Shown here: positions 26,075 to 36,600 of the stretch, in pieces
How positions within the stretch are numbered: the stretch's first letter is position 1
Layout of the letters: every line of letters begins with the position of its first letter
Translations under genes and position numbers: made by a program
NCBI RefSeq assembly: GCF_900168265.1
Contig: NZ_FVZF01000002.1
Coordinates: 203,687 to 267,686, forward strand
Direction of reading: 5' to 3'
DNA: 64,000 nt
DNA from: Salegentibacter salarius
GTDB taxonomy: Bacteria > Bacteroidota > Bacteroidia > Flavobacteriales > Flavobacteriaceae
The notes under the pieces: model-generated
Told to the model about the DNA's origin: nothing
Seen by the model: only the letters and a program-made list of their open reading frames with translations
Database searches by the model: none

Positions 26075-26150
26075 GCTCACGAAGCTTTATTATTGAAAAA
26101 TATAATTTGATTTCGGGGCAAGCCGCGGAGCATTCAATCCCGATTATCGA
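26065..26150 (+). repeat. Dispersed intergenic repeat, copy B
   Basis: Blocks GAGCAAGCTCAC, TTATTATTG, AAATATA, TTGATTTC, CGGAGCATTCAATC, CGATTATC and AGTAAAAT occur in the same order as in copy A at 2511-2613, which is in the opposite orientation. Copy B lacks the hairpin insert of copy A. It lies between ruvB and the ctaD terminator. Confidence 0.75.
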
Positions 26151-26203
26151 GTAAAATACCCTGGGGCAATTCTATAAGAATCTCTAAAATAAGTCTAAAA
26201 GCA

Positions 26204-26233
26204 AAAAACCTCTCCGAGTAGGGAGAGGTTTTT
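26204..26233 (-). terminator. Terminator of the act-cta operon
   Basis: The stem AAAAACCTCTCC and GGAGAGGTTTTT with loop GAGTAG gives a strong hairpin with a U tract on the minus strand, 21 bp past the ctaD stop. It could also work for the opposite strand. Confidence 0.9.
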
Positions 26234-26253
26234 ATATATTCTATTTATCAAGT

Positions 26254-28080
26254 TCAGTGATTTAATTCTTCTTCGTGATCCTGTAGAGGAACATTCTGCG
26301 GAACAAAATCCTGACCAGGAATTACATAATCTGTTCCTTCAAGATTCATCTTACTATAATCGTAAGACCAACGGTAAACTGCAGGAATAGCACCAGGCCA
26401 GTTTCCGTGAATGTGCTCTACCGGAGTAGTCCATTCTAAAGTAGTAGCATTCCATGGATTTTGTGTAGCCTTTTTTCCGTAGAACATAGAGCTAAAGAAA
26501 TTATATAGGAAAACTACCTGTACACCAGCAGTAATAAGTGCAAATACCGTGATAATCACGTTTACATTCGCAAGATCATCAAAATAAGGAAATGCAGTGT
26601 TTGTATAGTAACGTCTAGGCAAACCGGCCAGACCTATAAAGTGCATTGGGAAGAACACCCCGTAAGCACCTACAGCAGTGATCCAGAAGTGAACATAACC
26701 AAGGTTCTTGTTCATCATTCGGCCAAACATTTTAGGGAACCAGTGATAAACACCGGCTAAAAGGCCGTAGATCGCAGATATACCCATTACCAGGTGGAAG
26801 TGAGCAATTACGAAATAAGTATCGTGAACGTTAATATCTAATGTTGAATCCCCAAGAATAATTCCTGTTAGACCACCGGTAATGAATGTTGAAACAAAAC
26901 CAATAGAAAACAGCATTGCGGGGTTCATTTGCAAGTTACCTTTCCAGAGTGTTGTGATCCAGTTAAAGGCTTTTACTGCAGAAGGTATTGCAATTAATAA
27001 TGTTGTAAATGTAAATACAGAACCTAAGAATGGATTCATCCCTGAAACGAACATATGGTGACCCCATACGATTGTAGAAAGGAACGCAATTGCAAGAATT
27101 GAAGCAACCATCGCACGGTAACCAAAGATTGGCTTACGTGAATTTGTAGCTAAAACTTCAGATACAATACCCATTGCAGGTAGAATTACAATATAAACTT
27201 CTGGGTGACCAAGGAACCAGAATAAGTGTTCGAATAGAACCGGAGAACCACCCTGGTGACTTAATACTTCACCCTGTATATAAATATCACTAAGGAAGAA
27301 AGAAGTTCCAAAACTTCTATCCATTATTAGTAAAAGTGCTGCAGATAATAGAACTGGGAAAGAAACCACACCAATAACGGCAGTAATAAAAAATGCCCAA
27401 ATGGTAAGCGGAAGTCTCATCATAGACATTCCCTTAGTTCTAAGGTTAAGTACCGTAACAATATAGTTAAGCGATCCTAAAAGTGACGAAGCGATAAAGA
27501 TTGCCATGGAAATTAACCAAAGGGTCATCCCCATACCAGAACCTCCAATAGCCTGTGGTAATGCACTAAGCGGCGGATAGATTGTCCAACCTGCAGAAGC
27601 AGGACCAGATTCTATAAACAGCGAGCTTAACATTATACAACAAGAGATAAAGAACAACCAGTAAGAAAGCATGTTCATAAACCCAGATGCCATATCCCGT
27701 GCTCCAATTTGAAGTGGAATAAGTAAGTTACTAAAGGTACCACTCAAGCCGGCAGTTAATACAAAGAATACCATGATGGTACCGTGTATGGTTACCAAAG
27801 CAAGGTAGATTGAAGGTGTCATCACACCTTCCGGAGCCCATTTATCTCCTAAAAGCCATTCGAAGATCATAAAAGATTCTTCTGGCCAGGCTAATTGTAA
27901 ACGGAAAAGTACGGACATCATAATCCCTACAATACCCATTAAAATACCTGTGATAAGATATTGCTTGGCAATCATCTTATGATCTGTACTAAATATGTAT
28001 TTAGTAATAAAAGTTTGTTTATGATGATGTCCGTGATCCTCGTGGTGATCGTGAGCCGGTGCTGTTGCTATTGCTGACAT
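26254..28080 (-). CDS. ctaD: Cytochrome c oxidase subunit I (aa3/caa3-type)
   Basis: A 608-residue catalytic subunit with about twelve membrane helices, which reduces oxygen to water and pumps protons. Ligands can be seen: heme a His in TIHGTIMV, CuB His with cross-linked Tyr in GHPEVY, the CuB pair in VWGHHMFV, and heme a3/heme a His in HFHLVMG. The GHPEVY and HDTYFVIAHFH segments are those of A-family oxidases. The N-terminus is unusually His-rich (HDHHEDHGHHH). It is the last gene of the actABCDEF-ctaCD operon, 27 bp after ctaC. Confidence 0.97.
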   Translation of the reverse strand: MSAIATAPAHDHHEDHGHHHKQTFITKYIFSTDHKMIAKQYLITGILMGIVGIMMSVLFRLQLAWPEESFMIFEWLLGDKWAPEGVMTPSIYLALVTIHGTIMVFFVLTAGLSGTFSNLLIPLQIGARDMASGFMNMLSYWLFFISCCIMLSSLFIESGPASAGWTIYPPLSALPQAIGGSGMGMTLWLISMAIFIASSLLGSLNYIVTVLNLRTKGMSMMRLPLTIWAFFITAVIGVVSFPVLLSAALLLIMDRSFGTSFFLSDIYIQGEVLSHQGGSPVLFEHLFWFLGHPEVYIVILPAMGIVSEVLATNSRKPIFGYRAMVASILAIAFLSTIVWGHHMFVSGMNPFLGSVFTFTTLLIAIPSAVKAFNWITTLWKGNLQMNPAMLFSIGFVSTFITGGLTGIILGDSTLDINVHDTYFVIAHFHLVMGISAIYGLLAGVYHWFPKMFGRMMNKNLGYVHFWITAVGAYGVFFPMHFIGLAGLPRRYYTNTAFPYFDDLANVNVIITVFALITAGVQVVFLYNFFSSMFYGKKATQNPWNATTLEWTTPVEHIHGNWPGAIPAVYRWSYDYSKMNLEGTDYVIPGQDFVPQNVPLQDHEEELNH

Positions 28081-28107
28081 ATCTAAAGTATATTCTTTTT
28101 AGTTCTG

Positions 28108-29175
28108 TTATTCTTGTGATTCCATAACGGTAGCAAACTCGTCTTGCTCGCTTAACCATTGGTTGTACTCTTCTTCGCTTTCTACTACAATCTTCATCTG
28201 CATATTATAGTGTGCATCTCCACAAATCTTGTTACAAAGCAAGAAGTAATCAAATTCGTATGAATCTAACGGAGCTTCTCCTTCAGCCATTAAGGCTTTG
28301 CTATTCTCTTTTCTTATTTTATTAATGGTTTTTACTTTATCTACCATATATTCTGAATCTCGCATTTCTGCTGTAGTAATATCTGGAGTAAAGGCAAATT
28401 GGGTTACCATACCAGGCACTACGTTCATTTGAGCTCTAAAATGCGGAAAGTAAGCAGAGTGAAGTACATCCTGAGATCTGAATTTAAACAAAACTTGTTT
28501 TCCAACCGGAAGGTGAAGTTCTGTAGTGATCTTATCATCATCTGCATACGTATCGTTCACGTTAAGTCCTACGGTGTTTATACCTTCAATAAAACGCACG
28601 TTAGCTTCTCCTAAGGTATTGTCCTCTCCGGCATATCTTGCCTGCCAGCTAAACTGTTTAGCGTAGATCTCAATAACTATTGGATCATCGTCTTCGCTAA
28701 TATTCATTATATCACTCCAGGTAAATAATCCGTAGATAATTAAACCTGCAAGAGTAATTACCGGAATAATGGTCCAGATAAATTCAAGTTTATCATTATC
28801 TGCAAAGAAAAGAGCTCTGTTTCCCTTTTTCCCCTGATACTTATAAGCGAACCAGTGGAGCAATGCCTGTGTAATAACCTGCACTACCATAATAAGTCCG
28901 ATAGATATAAACATTAACGTATCTACCTCGTTCCCGTGCTCTGAAGCAGCTTGAGGAAGGTATAATTTACTCCAATGCCAAAAGCTGTAAGCCATCCCCA
29001 CGTAAAGGAAGATCATAAACCAAAGCATAAGCTTGGCTTGTTGCCTATTATCATTATCGTTAGCTATCTCAGCACTTTCGGCACCAGGACCTTTAGAAAG
29101 CTGAAAAATCTTAGACATTTGCCAACCGGTAACGGCCAATAGGGCTAGTACAATTATTACTAAAAATACGGTCAT
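28108..29175 (-). CDS. ctaC: Cytochrome c oxidase subunit II (CuA)
   Basis: A 355-residue subunit II that takes electrons from cytochrome c or ACIII. Two membrane helices (about 83-110 and 125-150) follow an extra N-terminal hydrophobic segment (about 1-18). The periplasmic cupredoxin domain has the first CuA histidine in VLHSAYFPHF and the remaining ligands in CNKICGDAHYNM (two Cys, His, Met). No C-terminal heme-c motif is present, so it is not itself a caa3-type fusion; ActA, ActE or a separate cytochrome must deliver electrons. It is 30 bp from actF and 27 bp from ctaD. Confidence 0.96.
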   Translation of the reverse strand: MTVFLVIIVLALLAVTGWQMSKIFQLSKGPGAESAEIANDNDNRQQAKLMLWFMIFLYVGMAYSFWHWSKLYLPQAASEHGNEVDTLMFISIGLIMVVQVITQALLHWFAYKYQGKKGNRALFFADNDKLEFIWTIIPVITLAGLIIYGLFTWSDIMNISEDDDPIVIEIYAKQFSWQARYAGEDNTLGEANVRFIEGINTVGLNVNDTYADDDKITTELHLPVGKQVLFKFRSQDVLHSAYFPHFRAQMNVVPGMVTQFAFTPDITTAEMRDSEYMVDKVKTINKIRKENSKALMAEGEAPLDSYEFDYFLLCNKICGDAHYNMQMKIVVESEEEYNQWLSEQDEFATVMESQE

Positions 29176-29205
29176 TTTATAATTTCTTCTTTAAACAATC
29201 TTTTA

Positions 29206-30585
29206 TTAATAGTGGAAGTGTTCACTTTCCTTAATATACGGGTTGCGTTTAGCAAGCAATGGAGCTTTAGTAAGCGCGTTAAAGATTACAAAAGTAAACA
29301 ATCCTCCAAAGAAAAATACTGCACTTATCTCAGGAATTCCTATAAACCAGGATTCTCCTACAGTTGAAGGCATAACCATTGTAAATATATCTAAATAATG
29401 CCCTACAAGGATAATAACTCCCGTCATCACCACAAACCAATTGATTCTTTTGTAATCGCTATTCATTAATACTAATAATGGAAAAACAAAATTTAATACT
29501 ACCATACCGAAGAATGGCAAGCTGTAATTTTCAATACGACTAATAAAGTACACTACTTCCTCAGGAATGTTAGAATACCAGATAAGCATAAATTGCGAGA
29601 ACCAAAGGTAAGTCCAGAAAATACTAATTCCGAACATAAACTTAGCTAAATCGTGTATATGACTGTTGTTTACAAAAGGCAGGTGACCTCTTGATTTCAG
29701 GTAAATACTCACCAATGCAATAACAGTAATTCCTGAAACAAACATACTCGAGAATACATACCAGCCAAACAAAGTACTAAACCAGTGCGGATCTAAACTC
29801 ATAATCCAGTCCCAGCTCATCATAGATTCTGAAACAAGGAAGAATACTAAAAATCCTGCCGCAAGTTTAAAGTTCTTTTTAAAGTAATGGAGATCTGTAG
29901 CTTCATCAAGTCTTCTTGAATTTCTAACCAGAAAATGTCTAAAAATAAACCAACCTCCTAAAAATATAGCTGCTCTTATCAAGAAGAAAGGCACATTTAA
30001 ATAAGCGGTTTTATTCTGAATAATTTCATCGTGAGCTACAACTTCTGGATCCATCCATATAAATAAGTGATTTAGATGAAAACCGGAAAGAGCCAATAAT
30101 ACGAACATAATAATCCCTCCAGGAACAATATATGCTGAAATAGCCTCCATAACTCTAAACAATACCGGAGACCATCCTGCTTGTGAAGCATATTGTAGCG
30201 CATAAAATGCTAAGACTCCCAGTGAAATCATAAAGAAAAAGAATGCAGCAACATAAACTGCAGCCCAGGGCTTGTTCTGTAATTGATGCAATTTATGCTC
30301 AAGATGTTCGGTATCATGCGCTCCGGCTTCAGCAGCGTGAGCTTCATCCTCATCAGCATTTCTGCTAGGTTCATCATCTAATAATACCCCGTGCTCGGCT
30401 TCTGCAAAGTTAGCAGCTTCCTCTTCTCCGTGGGATGTTTCACCGTGATGTTCTTCCGCAGCCATCATTTCTCTAACATCATCCAAATCTGATGGCGCCT
30501 GAAGAAACCCAATTACGAGCCCAATAGCACCAACAATCATAAAAATAATTGCTGTTAATTTTAATTTACTGGATAGCGTATACAT
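29206..30585 (-). CDS. actF: Alternative complex III subunit ActF
   Basis: A 459-residue integral membrane protein with about ten helices, related to ActC/NrfD-type subunits, that forms the second membrane arm of ACIII. The start MYTLSSKLKL was preferred over a start 15 codons upstream, because the latter would overlap actE and adds a basic stretch unlike the family. Between the first and second helices lies a His/Glu/Ala-rich stretch (about residues 35-105, many HH, EE and HGE motifs) that looks like an unstructured charged loop. It sits between actE and ctaC in one operon. Confidence 0.9.
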   Translation of the reverse strand: MYTLSSKLKLTAIIFMIVGAIGLVIGFLQAPSDLDDVREMMAAEEHHGETSHGEEEAANFAEAEHGVLLDDEPSRNADEDEAHAAEAGAHDTEHLEHKLHQLQNKPWAAVYVAAFFFFMISLGVLAFYALQYASQAGWSPVLFRVMEAISAYIVPGGIIMFVLLALSGFHLNHLFIWMDPEVVAHDEIIQNKTAYLNVPFFLIRAAIFLGGWFIFRHFLVRNSRRLDEATDLHYFKKNFKLAAGFLVFFLVSESMMSWDWIMSLDPHWFSTLFGWYVFSSMFVSGITVIALVSIYLKSRGHLPFVNNSHIHDLAKFMFGISIFWTYLWFSQFMLIWYSNIPEEVVYFISRIENYSLPFFGMVVLNFVFPLLVLMNSDYKRINWFVVMTGVIILVGHYLDIFTMVMPSTVGESWFIGIPEISAVFFFGGLFTFVIFNALTKAPLLAKRNPYIKESEHFHY

Positions 30586-30610
30586 ATTTATAGATCTAAA
30601 TGCTTTGTTC

Positions 30611-31312
30611 TTAATTATTGTTTTCTTCATCTAGGGTTAGCGCTGCACCTTCACCCTGAGATTCTTCTGCATTTTGCTGGGCTCTTTGTACTTCTACAGG
30701 ATTGGCTTCAGCAATAGAGGCTTCTTTTTCTTCCTCAAAAGGTATTTCTTCACCGCCTTCCAGCTCATTCTTAAGATTCATTACATAATGAGTAATTTTC
30801 CAACGCTCTTCTTCACTGGTTTGTGCAGCATAAGAACCCATTGAATTCAACCCGTAATAAATTACATGATAAACACTTCCTTCGGTAATAGCACGCCCGG
30901 CATCATCGTAAGAAGGAATACCAAGAATCTTTTCTCTTTCAGCAAGAATCCCTTTACCATCTCCATTATCTCCGTGACAAACAGCACAGTAGATAGTATA
31001 CAGTTGTTTCCCTTCATTAAGGTTGTCCTCTGTATACGGAAGTGGATTATTAAGATTGGCTTTAGCATTAGCCATACCTTCTGGTGTATTCTCGTAATCG
31101 TAAGGCATCCATCCTCTTGGAATAGTTCCTTCTACCGGAAGTTTGGCTTCCTGGCCGTTTACAAAAATATCGTATTCGCCATAAGTCTCATAGCCTATTG
31201 GTTTATACATATCTGGCATATACTGGTAATTGGGCTCGTCACTATCTGCACAAGACATTACAACGCCCCCAACCAGGAACAATACTATCGTTTTATAGAA
31301 CAAATTTTTCAT
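30611..31312 (-). CDS. actE: Alternative complex III subunit ActE, lipoprotein monoheme cytochrome c
   Basis: A 233-residue cytochrome c. The N-terminus has a lipoprotein signal with cysteine in VVMSCADSD, so it is probably membrane-anchored by lipid. The single heme motif is CAVCHGDNGDGKG, with a candidate methionine ligand in GLNSMGSYA. The C-terminal 50 residues are acidic and Gln/Glu-rich. ActE is the monoheme subunit of ACIII, proposed to pass electrons on to the oxidase. It overlaps neither neighbour (5 bp to actD, 25 bp to actF). Confidence 0.94.
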   Translation of the reverse strand: MKNLFYKTIVLFLVGGVVMSCADSDEPNYQYMPDMYKPIGYETYGEYDIFVNGQEAKLPVEGTIPRGWMPYDYENTPEGMANAKANLNNPLPYTEDNLNEGKQLYTIYCAVCHGDNGDGKGILAEREKILGIPSYDDAGRAITEGSVYHVIYYGLNSMGSYAAQTSEEERWKITHYVMNLKNELEGGEEIPFEEEKEASIAEANPVEVQRAQQNAEESQGEGAALTLDEENNN

Positions 31313-31317
31313 TCTGT

Positions 31318-31845
31318 CTATTTATTATCTATTAATTTAATTTCAGCAGCTCCGGTATCGTAAAGGAATTTCGTCAACTCATCTACGTTATGATCCGCAA
31401 CATCAACTTCCATAAGGAACATATCATCAGTTGTTCTAACATCTGGATTTTCTGCTTGTTTAAAAGGCCATAATTTACTTCTCATATAAAAAGTAATTAC
31501 CATAAGGTGAGCCGCAAAAAATACTGTAAGCTCAAACATAATAGGTACAAATGCAGGTGAATTCTCGATGAAACTAAAACTTGGTTTCCCTCCAATATCC
31601 TGCGGCCAGTCTTCTATCATAATGAAATTCATCATTGCAACTGCCACCACAAAACCAACAACACCGTAAAGAAAAGAGGTAATTGCCAATCTTGTAGGCG
31701 CTAAGCCCATAGCTTTATCTAAACCGTGAACAGGCATTGGCGTATAAATTTCACCAATATGATAACGAGCCTCTCTCACTTGCTTTACGCCCTGCAAAAG
31801 CAGATCGTCATCATTATAAATAGCGTGTATAACTTTTGATGCCAT
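31318..31845 (-). CDS. actD: Alternative complex III subunit ActD (DUF3341)
   Basis: A 175-residue protein with two central membrane helices (about 55-80 and 95-120) and DUF3341 features: an N-terminal soluble part with AIYNDDDLLLQGVK and VREARYHIGEIYTPMPVHGLDKA, then a C-terminal VDVADHNVDELTKFLYDTGA. ActD is a structural subunit of ACIII without cofactors. Only 5 bp separate it from actC and from actE. Confidence 0.95.
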   Translation of the reverse strand: MASKVIHAIYNDDDLLLQGVKQVREARYHIGEIYTPMPVHGLDKAMGLAPTRLAITSFLYGVVGFVVAVAMMNFIMIEDWPQDIGGKPSFSFIENSPAFVPIMFELTVFFAAHLMVITFYMRSKLWPFKQAENPDVRTTDDMFLMEVDVADHNVDELTKFLYDTGAAEIKLIDNK

Positions 31846-31850
31846 CTTAA

Positions 31851-33659
31851 TTACTTATTTTTTAGTTCAGTTGCCTGTGCCACCCAATCTTCACGTTGTG
31901 CCGAATTAGGGAAGTTTTCTATCACTTCATCAAGCAATTCAAAATCATCCTGGGTAAGTTTACTTACCTGAACATAGGTATAAAGACCTACCTGGTGTAA
32001 ACGCTGTTCAAGGAAGGGACCTACTGCTTTAAGTTTTTGTAGATTATCTGCTGTTTGATTTTCCGGGTTATAAGATCCGGTTCTGTCTAGCATTGTATCT
32101 ATTCTATCCTTTTGAACTTCGGTAAGCACTAATGCATCTGCATTTACAGTTTCATTATGCCCATCGTCTCCTTCAGCTTTATAAGCATCGTCATCACCCA
32201 TCTTCTTATCAACCTTAGTGTCGATATTTTTCTTTGGCTCACCTACATTTACGGGAGTATAATGTTTTACATCATCTCCGTGCTCTGCTCTAAGTTTTTT
32301 ATACTTTGCTCCAGAAGATTTAAGTATTGTTTTTACTTCAGCCTGTGCAATTACAGGGAAAGACCTTGCATATAACAAGAACAATACAAAGAAGAATCCA
32401 AGAGTTCCAATAAATATTCCTATATCTACAAATGTTGGTGAGAACATTGTCCAGGAAGATGGAAGGTAATCGCGGTGAAGTGATGTTACAATAATCACAA
32501 AACGCTCAAACCACATCCCGATGTTTACCACAATAGAAATAAAGAACGAGAACATAATACTTGTACGTAATTTCTTAAACCACATAAACTGCGGAGAAAA
32601 TACGTTACACGTCATCATTGCCCAATATGCCCAGGCGTAAGGCCCAGTAGCCCTGTTAAGGAATGCATATTGCTCATACTCTACTCCAGAGTACCAGGCA
32701 ATAACTAACTCAGTAATATAAGCAACCCCAACAATAGAACCAGTAATCATAATTACTATGTTCATTAATTCTATATGCTGTACGGTAATATAATTTTCAA
32801 GATTAGATACCTTTCTCATAATGATAAGAAGAGTATTTACCATAGCAAAACCAGAGAATACCGCTCCCGCAACAAAGTAAGGAGGGAAAATCGTGGTATG
32901 CCAACCCGGTATAACCGATGTAGCAAAGTCAAATGATACAATGGTGTGTACAGAAAGTACCAAAGGTGTTGCCAAACCAGCAAGTACCAAAGAAACCTCC
33001 TCAAAACGTTGCCAGTCTTTTGCACGGCCACTCCATCCAAAACTTAAAATTCCGTAGATTTTCTTATTAAAAGGAGTAATTGCACGGTCACGAATCATCG
33101 CAAAATCGGGCAGTAATCCTGTCCACCAGAACACCAATGAAACAGAAAGATAGGTTGAGATAGCAAATACATCCCAAAGCAATGGCGAGTTAAAGTTTAC
33201 CCATAATGAACCAAATTGGTTTGGTATAGGCAGCACCCAGTAAGCCAACCATGGTCTACCCATGTGAATTAAAGGGAACAAACCAGCCTGCATTACAGAG
33301 AAGATAGTCATCGCCTCTGCAGAACGGTTAATTGCCATTCTCCATTTTTGCCTGAATAATAAAAGTACGGCTGAAATTAGAGTACCAGCGTGACCAATAC
33401 CTACCCACCAAACAAAGTTGGTAATATCCCAGGCCCAGCCTACGGTTTTATTAAGTCCCCAGGTTCCAATACCTGTAGAGATAGTATAAATTATACAACC
33501 TACACCCCAAAGAAAGGCAATAAGGGCAATTGAAAAGACAATCCACCAGGATTTATTAGCCCTTCCCTCTACCGGCGCAGCTACATCCACGGTAACATCG
33601 TGGTAGCTTTTATCCCCGGTAACTAAAGGCTTTCGTATAGGTGCTTCGTAATGAGACAT
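31851..33659 (-). CDS. actC: Alternative complex III subunit ActC (NrfD-like) with C-terminal helix-hairpin-helix-like tail
   Basis: A 602-residue protein. Residues about 30-465 are the ten-helix NrfD-like membrane subunit that binds menaquinol and faces ActB (WWVGIGHAGTLISAVLLLFRQKWR, FPLIHMGRPWLAYW). After this comes a charged linker (about 470-530) and then about 70 residues with ADNLQKLKAVGPFLEQRL, HQVGLYTYVQVSKLT and FELLDEVI. This matches the small helix-hairpin-helix-like domain found at the ends of several Bacteroidota proteins (pattern LxxIxGIGPxxxxxLxxxGIxTxxxLA). Usual ActC proteins end after the membrane part. Encoded 32 bp after actB. Confidence 0.95.
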   Translation of the reverse strand: MSHYEAPIRKPLVTGDKSYHDVTVDVAAPVEGRANKSWWIVFSIALIAFLWGVGCIIYTISTGIGTWGLNKTVGWAWDITNFVWWVGIGHAGTLISAVLLLFRQKWRMAINRSAEAMTIFSVMQAGLFPLIHMGRPWLAYWVLPIPNQFGSLWVNFNSPLLWDVFAISTYLSVSLVFWWTGLLPDFAMIRDRAITPFNKKIYGILSFGWSGRAKDWQRFEEVSLVLAGLATPLVLSVHTIVSFDFATSVIPGWHTTIFPPYFVAGAVFSGFAMVNTLLIIMRKVSNLENYITVQHIELMNIVIMITGSIVGVAYITELVIAWYSGVEYEQYAFLNRATGPYAWAYWAMMTCNVFSPQFMWFKKLRTSIMFSFFISIVVNIGMWFERFVIIVTSLHRDYLPSSWTMFSPTFVDIGIFIGTLGFFFVLFLLYARSFPVIAQAEVKTILKSSGAKYKKLRAEHGDDVKHYTPVNVGEPKKNIDTKVDKKMGDDDAYKAEGDDGHNETVNADALVLTEVQKDRIDTMLDRTGSYNPENQTADNLQKLKAVGPFLEQRLHQVGLYTYVQVSKLTQDDFELLDEVIENFPNSAQREDWVAQATELKNK

Positions 33660-33691
33660 ATCCTTTTTTAATTGATTTCTTTATTAATTTA

Positions 33692-36600
33692 TTAAGCTTC
33701 TGTTGTGTTCCTAATTTTGGTCTGGTACATCACGTTTGGTTTAGTACCTACATATTCCAATAAATGATACATCCTGTCATCTTCCTTCTTATCTCTAATC
33801 ACAGCACCTTCATTGTTAATATCACCAAATGTCATCGCTCCTTTATCACAAGCTGCAGAACAAGCTGTCTGGAACTCACCATCTTCAATCACTCTTCCTT
33901 CACGCTTGGCATCAAGAATAGTTTTTTGAGTCTTCTGAATACACATAGAACACTTCTCCATAACCCCTCTTGAACGCACGGTTACATCAGGATTAATAAC
34001 CATTCTTCCAAGGTCATTATTCATATGGTAATCGAACTCTTCGTTTTCAGTATAGTTGAACCAGTTAAAACGACGCACTTTGTAAGGACAGTTGTTAGCA
34101 CAGTATCTTGTACCTACACAACGATTATAGATCATTTGATTCTGACCCTGTCTTCCGTGAGAAGTTGCAGCTACGGGACAAACAGTCTCACAAGGAGCAT
34201 GGTTACAATGCTGACACATTACAGGTTGGAAAACTACCATAGGATTATCTGCCGGCTCTTCCAATTCCCCAAATTCAGAAAGAGAACTTCCTAAACCTGA
34301 AATGGTTTCCTTCTTCTCAAGATCATCAATAAAATTGTCTTCAGAAGAATAGTATCTGTCTATACGCAACCAGTGCATATCCCGAGATCGTCTTACTTCA
34401 GTTTTTCCTACCACAGGAACATTGTTCTCAGCGTGACAGGCAATAACACAAGCACCACAACCGGTACAGGCATTAAGATCTATAGATAGATTAAAATGAT
34501 GTCCTACACTTCTATCAAAACCATCCCACATATCCACTTCAGGAGAGGTAACAGGTTTTTCAATATGATCTAAAGAAACTTCAGGAACCGAATTCCATAC
34601 GTGAACATCTTTAGTATTAAATACCTCTAGCGTAGTTTCTTTAATAATATCTCCACGGCCCATTAGGGTATTGTGGAGCTGAACGCAAGCAAATTCGTGT
34701 ACACCGGGAGCTTTCTCGATAGTTACAGACTGTACTGCGTTTAAGTTTTTATATAGTGGGTAAGCATTTACACCTACTTGCATTTCTTCCTGAATCCCTT
34801 CTTTCTTACCATAACCTAGCGCAAGTCCTACTGTACCTTTTGCCTGTCCCGGCTGAATAAGCACAGGAACATTTTTAACTACAGCGCCGTCTAAAGTTAC
34901 GTTAGCATAACTTCCGTTTAAGCCACCGTTAGAAACATTTTCGTTCTCAAGACCCATAGACTCGGCATCGGCCTTGGAAATGGTAAGGTAATTATCCCAG
35001 GATGCTCTTGTTAAAGGATCTGGCATTTCTTGCAACCAAGGGTTATTGGCCTGCTGACCATCTCCCATAGAAGGTTTGGTATAAAGCGTTAGCTCCATCC
35101 CATTATTTTCTGAAGGTCGAGCTAACTCGCTGGCAGCTGTCGCAACATTTATAGATCCTGAAGCTTCAGATGCTCCAATTTCTACTGGTGAAGTCGCTTT
35201 AAAAACACCATCGTGAAGCGCGGTATTCCAGGAAGGAATACTACCACTCCATGTTTCTTTTATATACTCGTGATAAGATTTATCATTACCAGTCCATTTC
35301 AACAAGCAGTCCTGAAACTGTCTTGTATCAAATAACGGTCTAATTGTAGGCTGCATTAAACTAAAGTCTGAAGCTGTATATTGAATATCACCCCAGCTTT
35401 CTAAATAATGCGGAGTTGCAGCTACAAACTTACAAAGCTGAGCAGTTTCATCAGGCTTCATACTAAAAGCCAAAGAAACTTCAACCTTCGCTAAAGCTTC
35501 AGCAAACTCTTTCCCATTAGGCAAAGAATAAGCAGGGTTCACCCCAGCCATTAATACAGCACCAACAGAACCAGATTTCATATCCTCAACCGCCTGCATA
35601 ACTTCTTCAGCATTACCCTGACGAATCATACGAGGATTATCGGTATCCATAACAGCGCTTCCCAGAGCCTCATTAATTTCAAGCACTAAAGCCTGGGCAT
35701 TAGCGTCTGGAATTCCAGAAACAACTACTGCACCACTTCCGGCTTTTCTTAGCTGGCGTGCTGCTTTCACAACCGCATCGTCTATTTTAGCAGGCAAATC
35801 ACTGGTAGAAGAACCACCGGCAACATAACCATACAATGCAGCCAACACAGCTTTTTGCTGCGATGGAGTTACAGGATAACGCTTATCAGCATTCGCTCCT
35901 GTTAAACTCATATTAGATTCAAACTGAACGTGACGAGACATTTTACCATTCTTAGGTACGCGACCCTTAGCATAGCCTGCATCATATCCACCGCCCTGCC
36001 AGTCGCCAAGGAAATCGGCTCCTACAGAAACAATAGTTTCAGCTTTAGAAAAATCGTAATTTGGTAATGCACGCCTTCCGAATTTAGACTGGAAAGCATT
36101 TAAAGCATCGTTTTCAGAAACCGTATCGTAAACTACGTGACGTACATTAGGATACTTTTCTGAAAATTCATTTATCAATTTTGTAGTTGAAGGGCTGGCA
36201 AATGTTTGAGTTAACAAAATCATATCACCAGAAACATTATCAAGGGCACTTCCAACCTCACGGTCAAACTCTTCCCAGGAAACATTTCTTCCTTCAATCA
36301 TTGGGCGTTTTACCCTATTGGCGTCATACATTGACAATACCGAAGCATGCACACGAGAGTTAACTCCGCCTTTAGACTTCGATAATTCATTATTTTCAAT
36401 CTTAATAGGCCTTCCTTCCCTGGTTTTCACCAATACGCTGGCAAAATCAAAACCATCTGCAATGGTAGAGGCATAGTAATTCGCTACCCCAGGAACAATA
36501 CGCTCCGGCTGCACCACGTAAGGAATAGATTTAATAACAGGCCCTTCACAAGCAGCCAATGAAGCCGCTGCTGTACTAAACCCAACATATTTCAAGAAAT

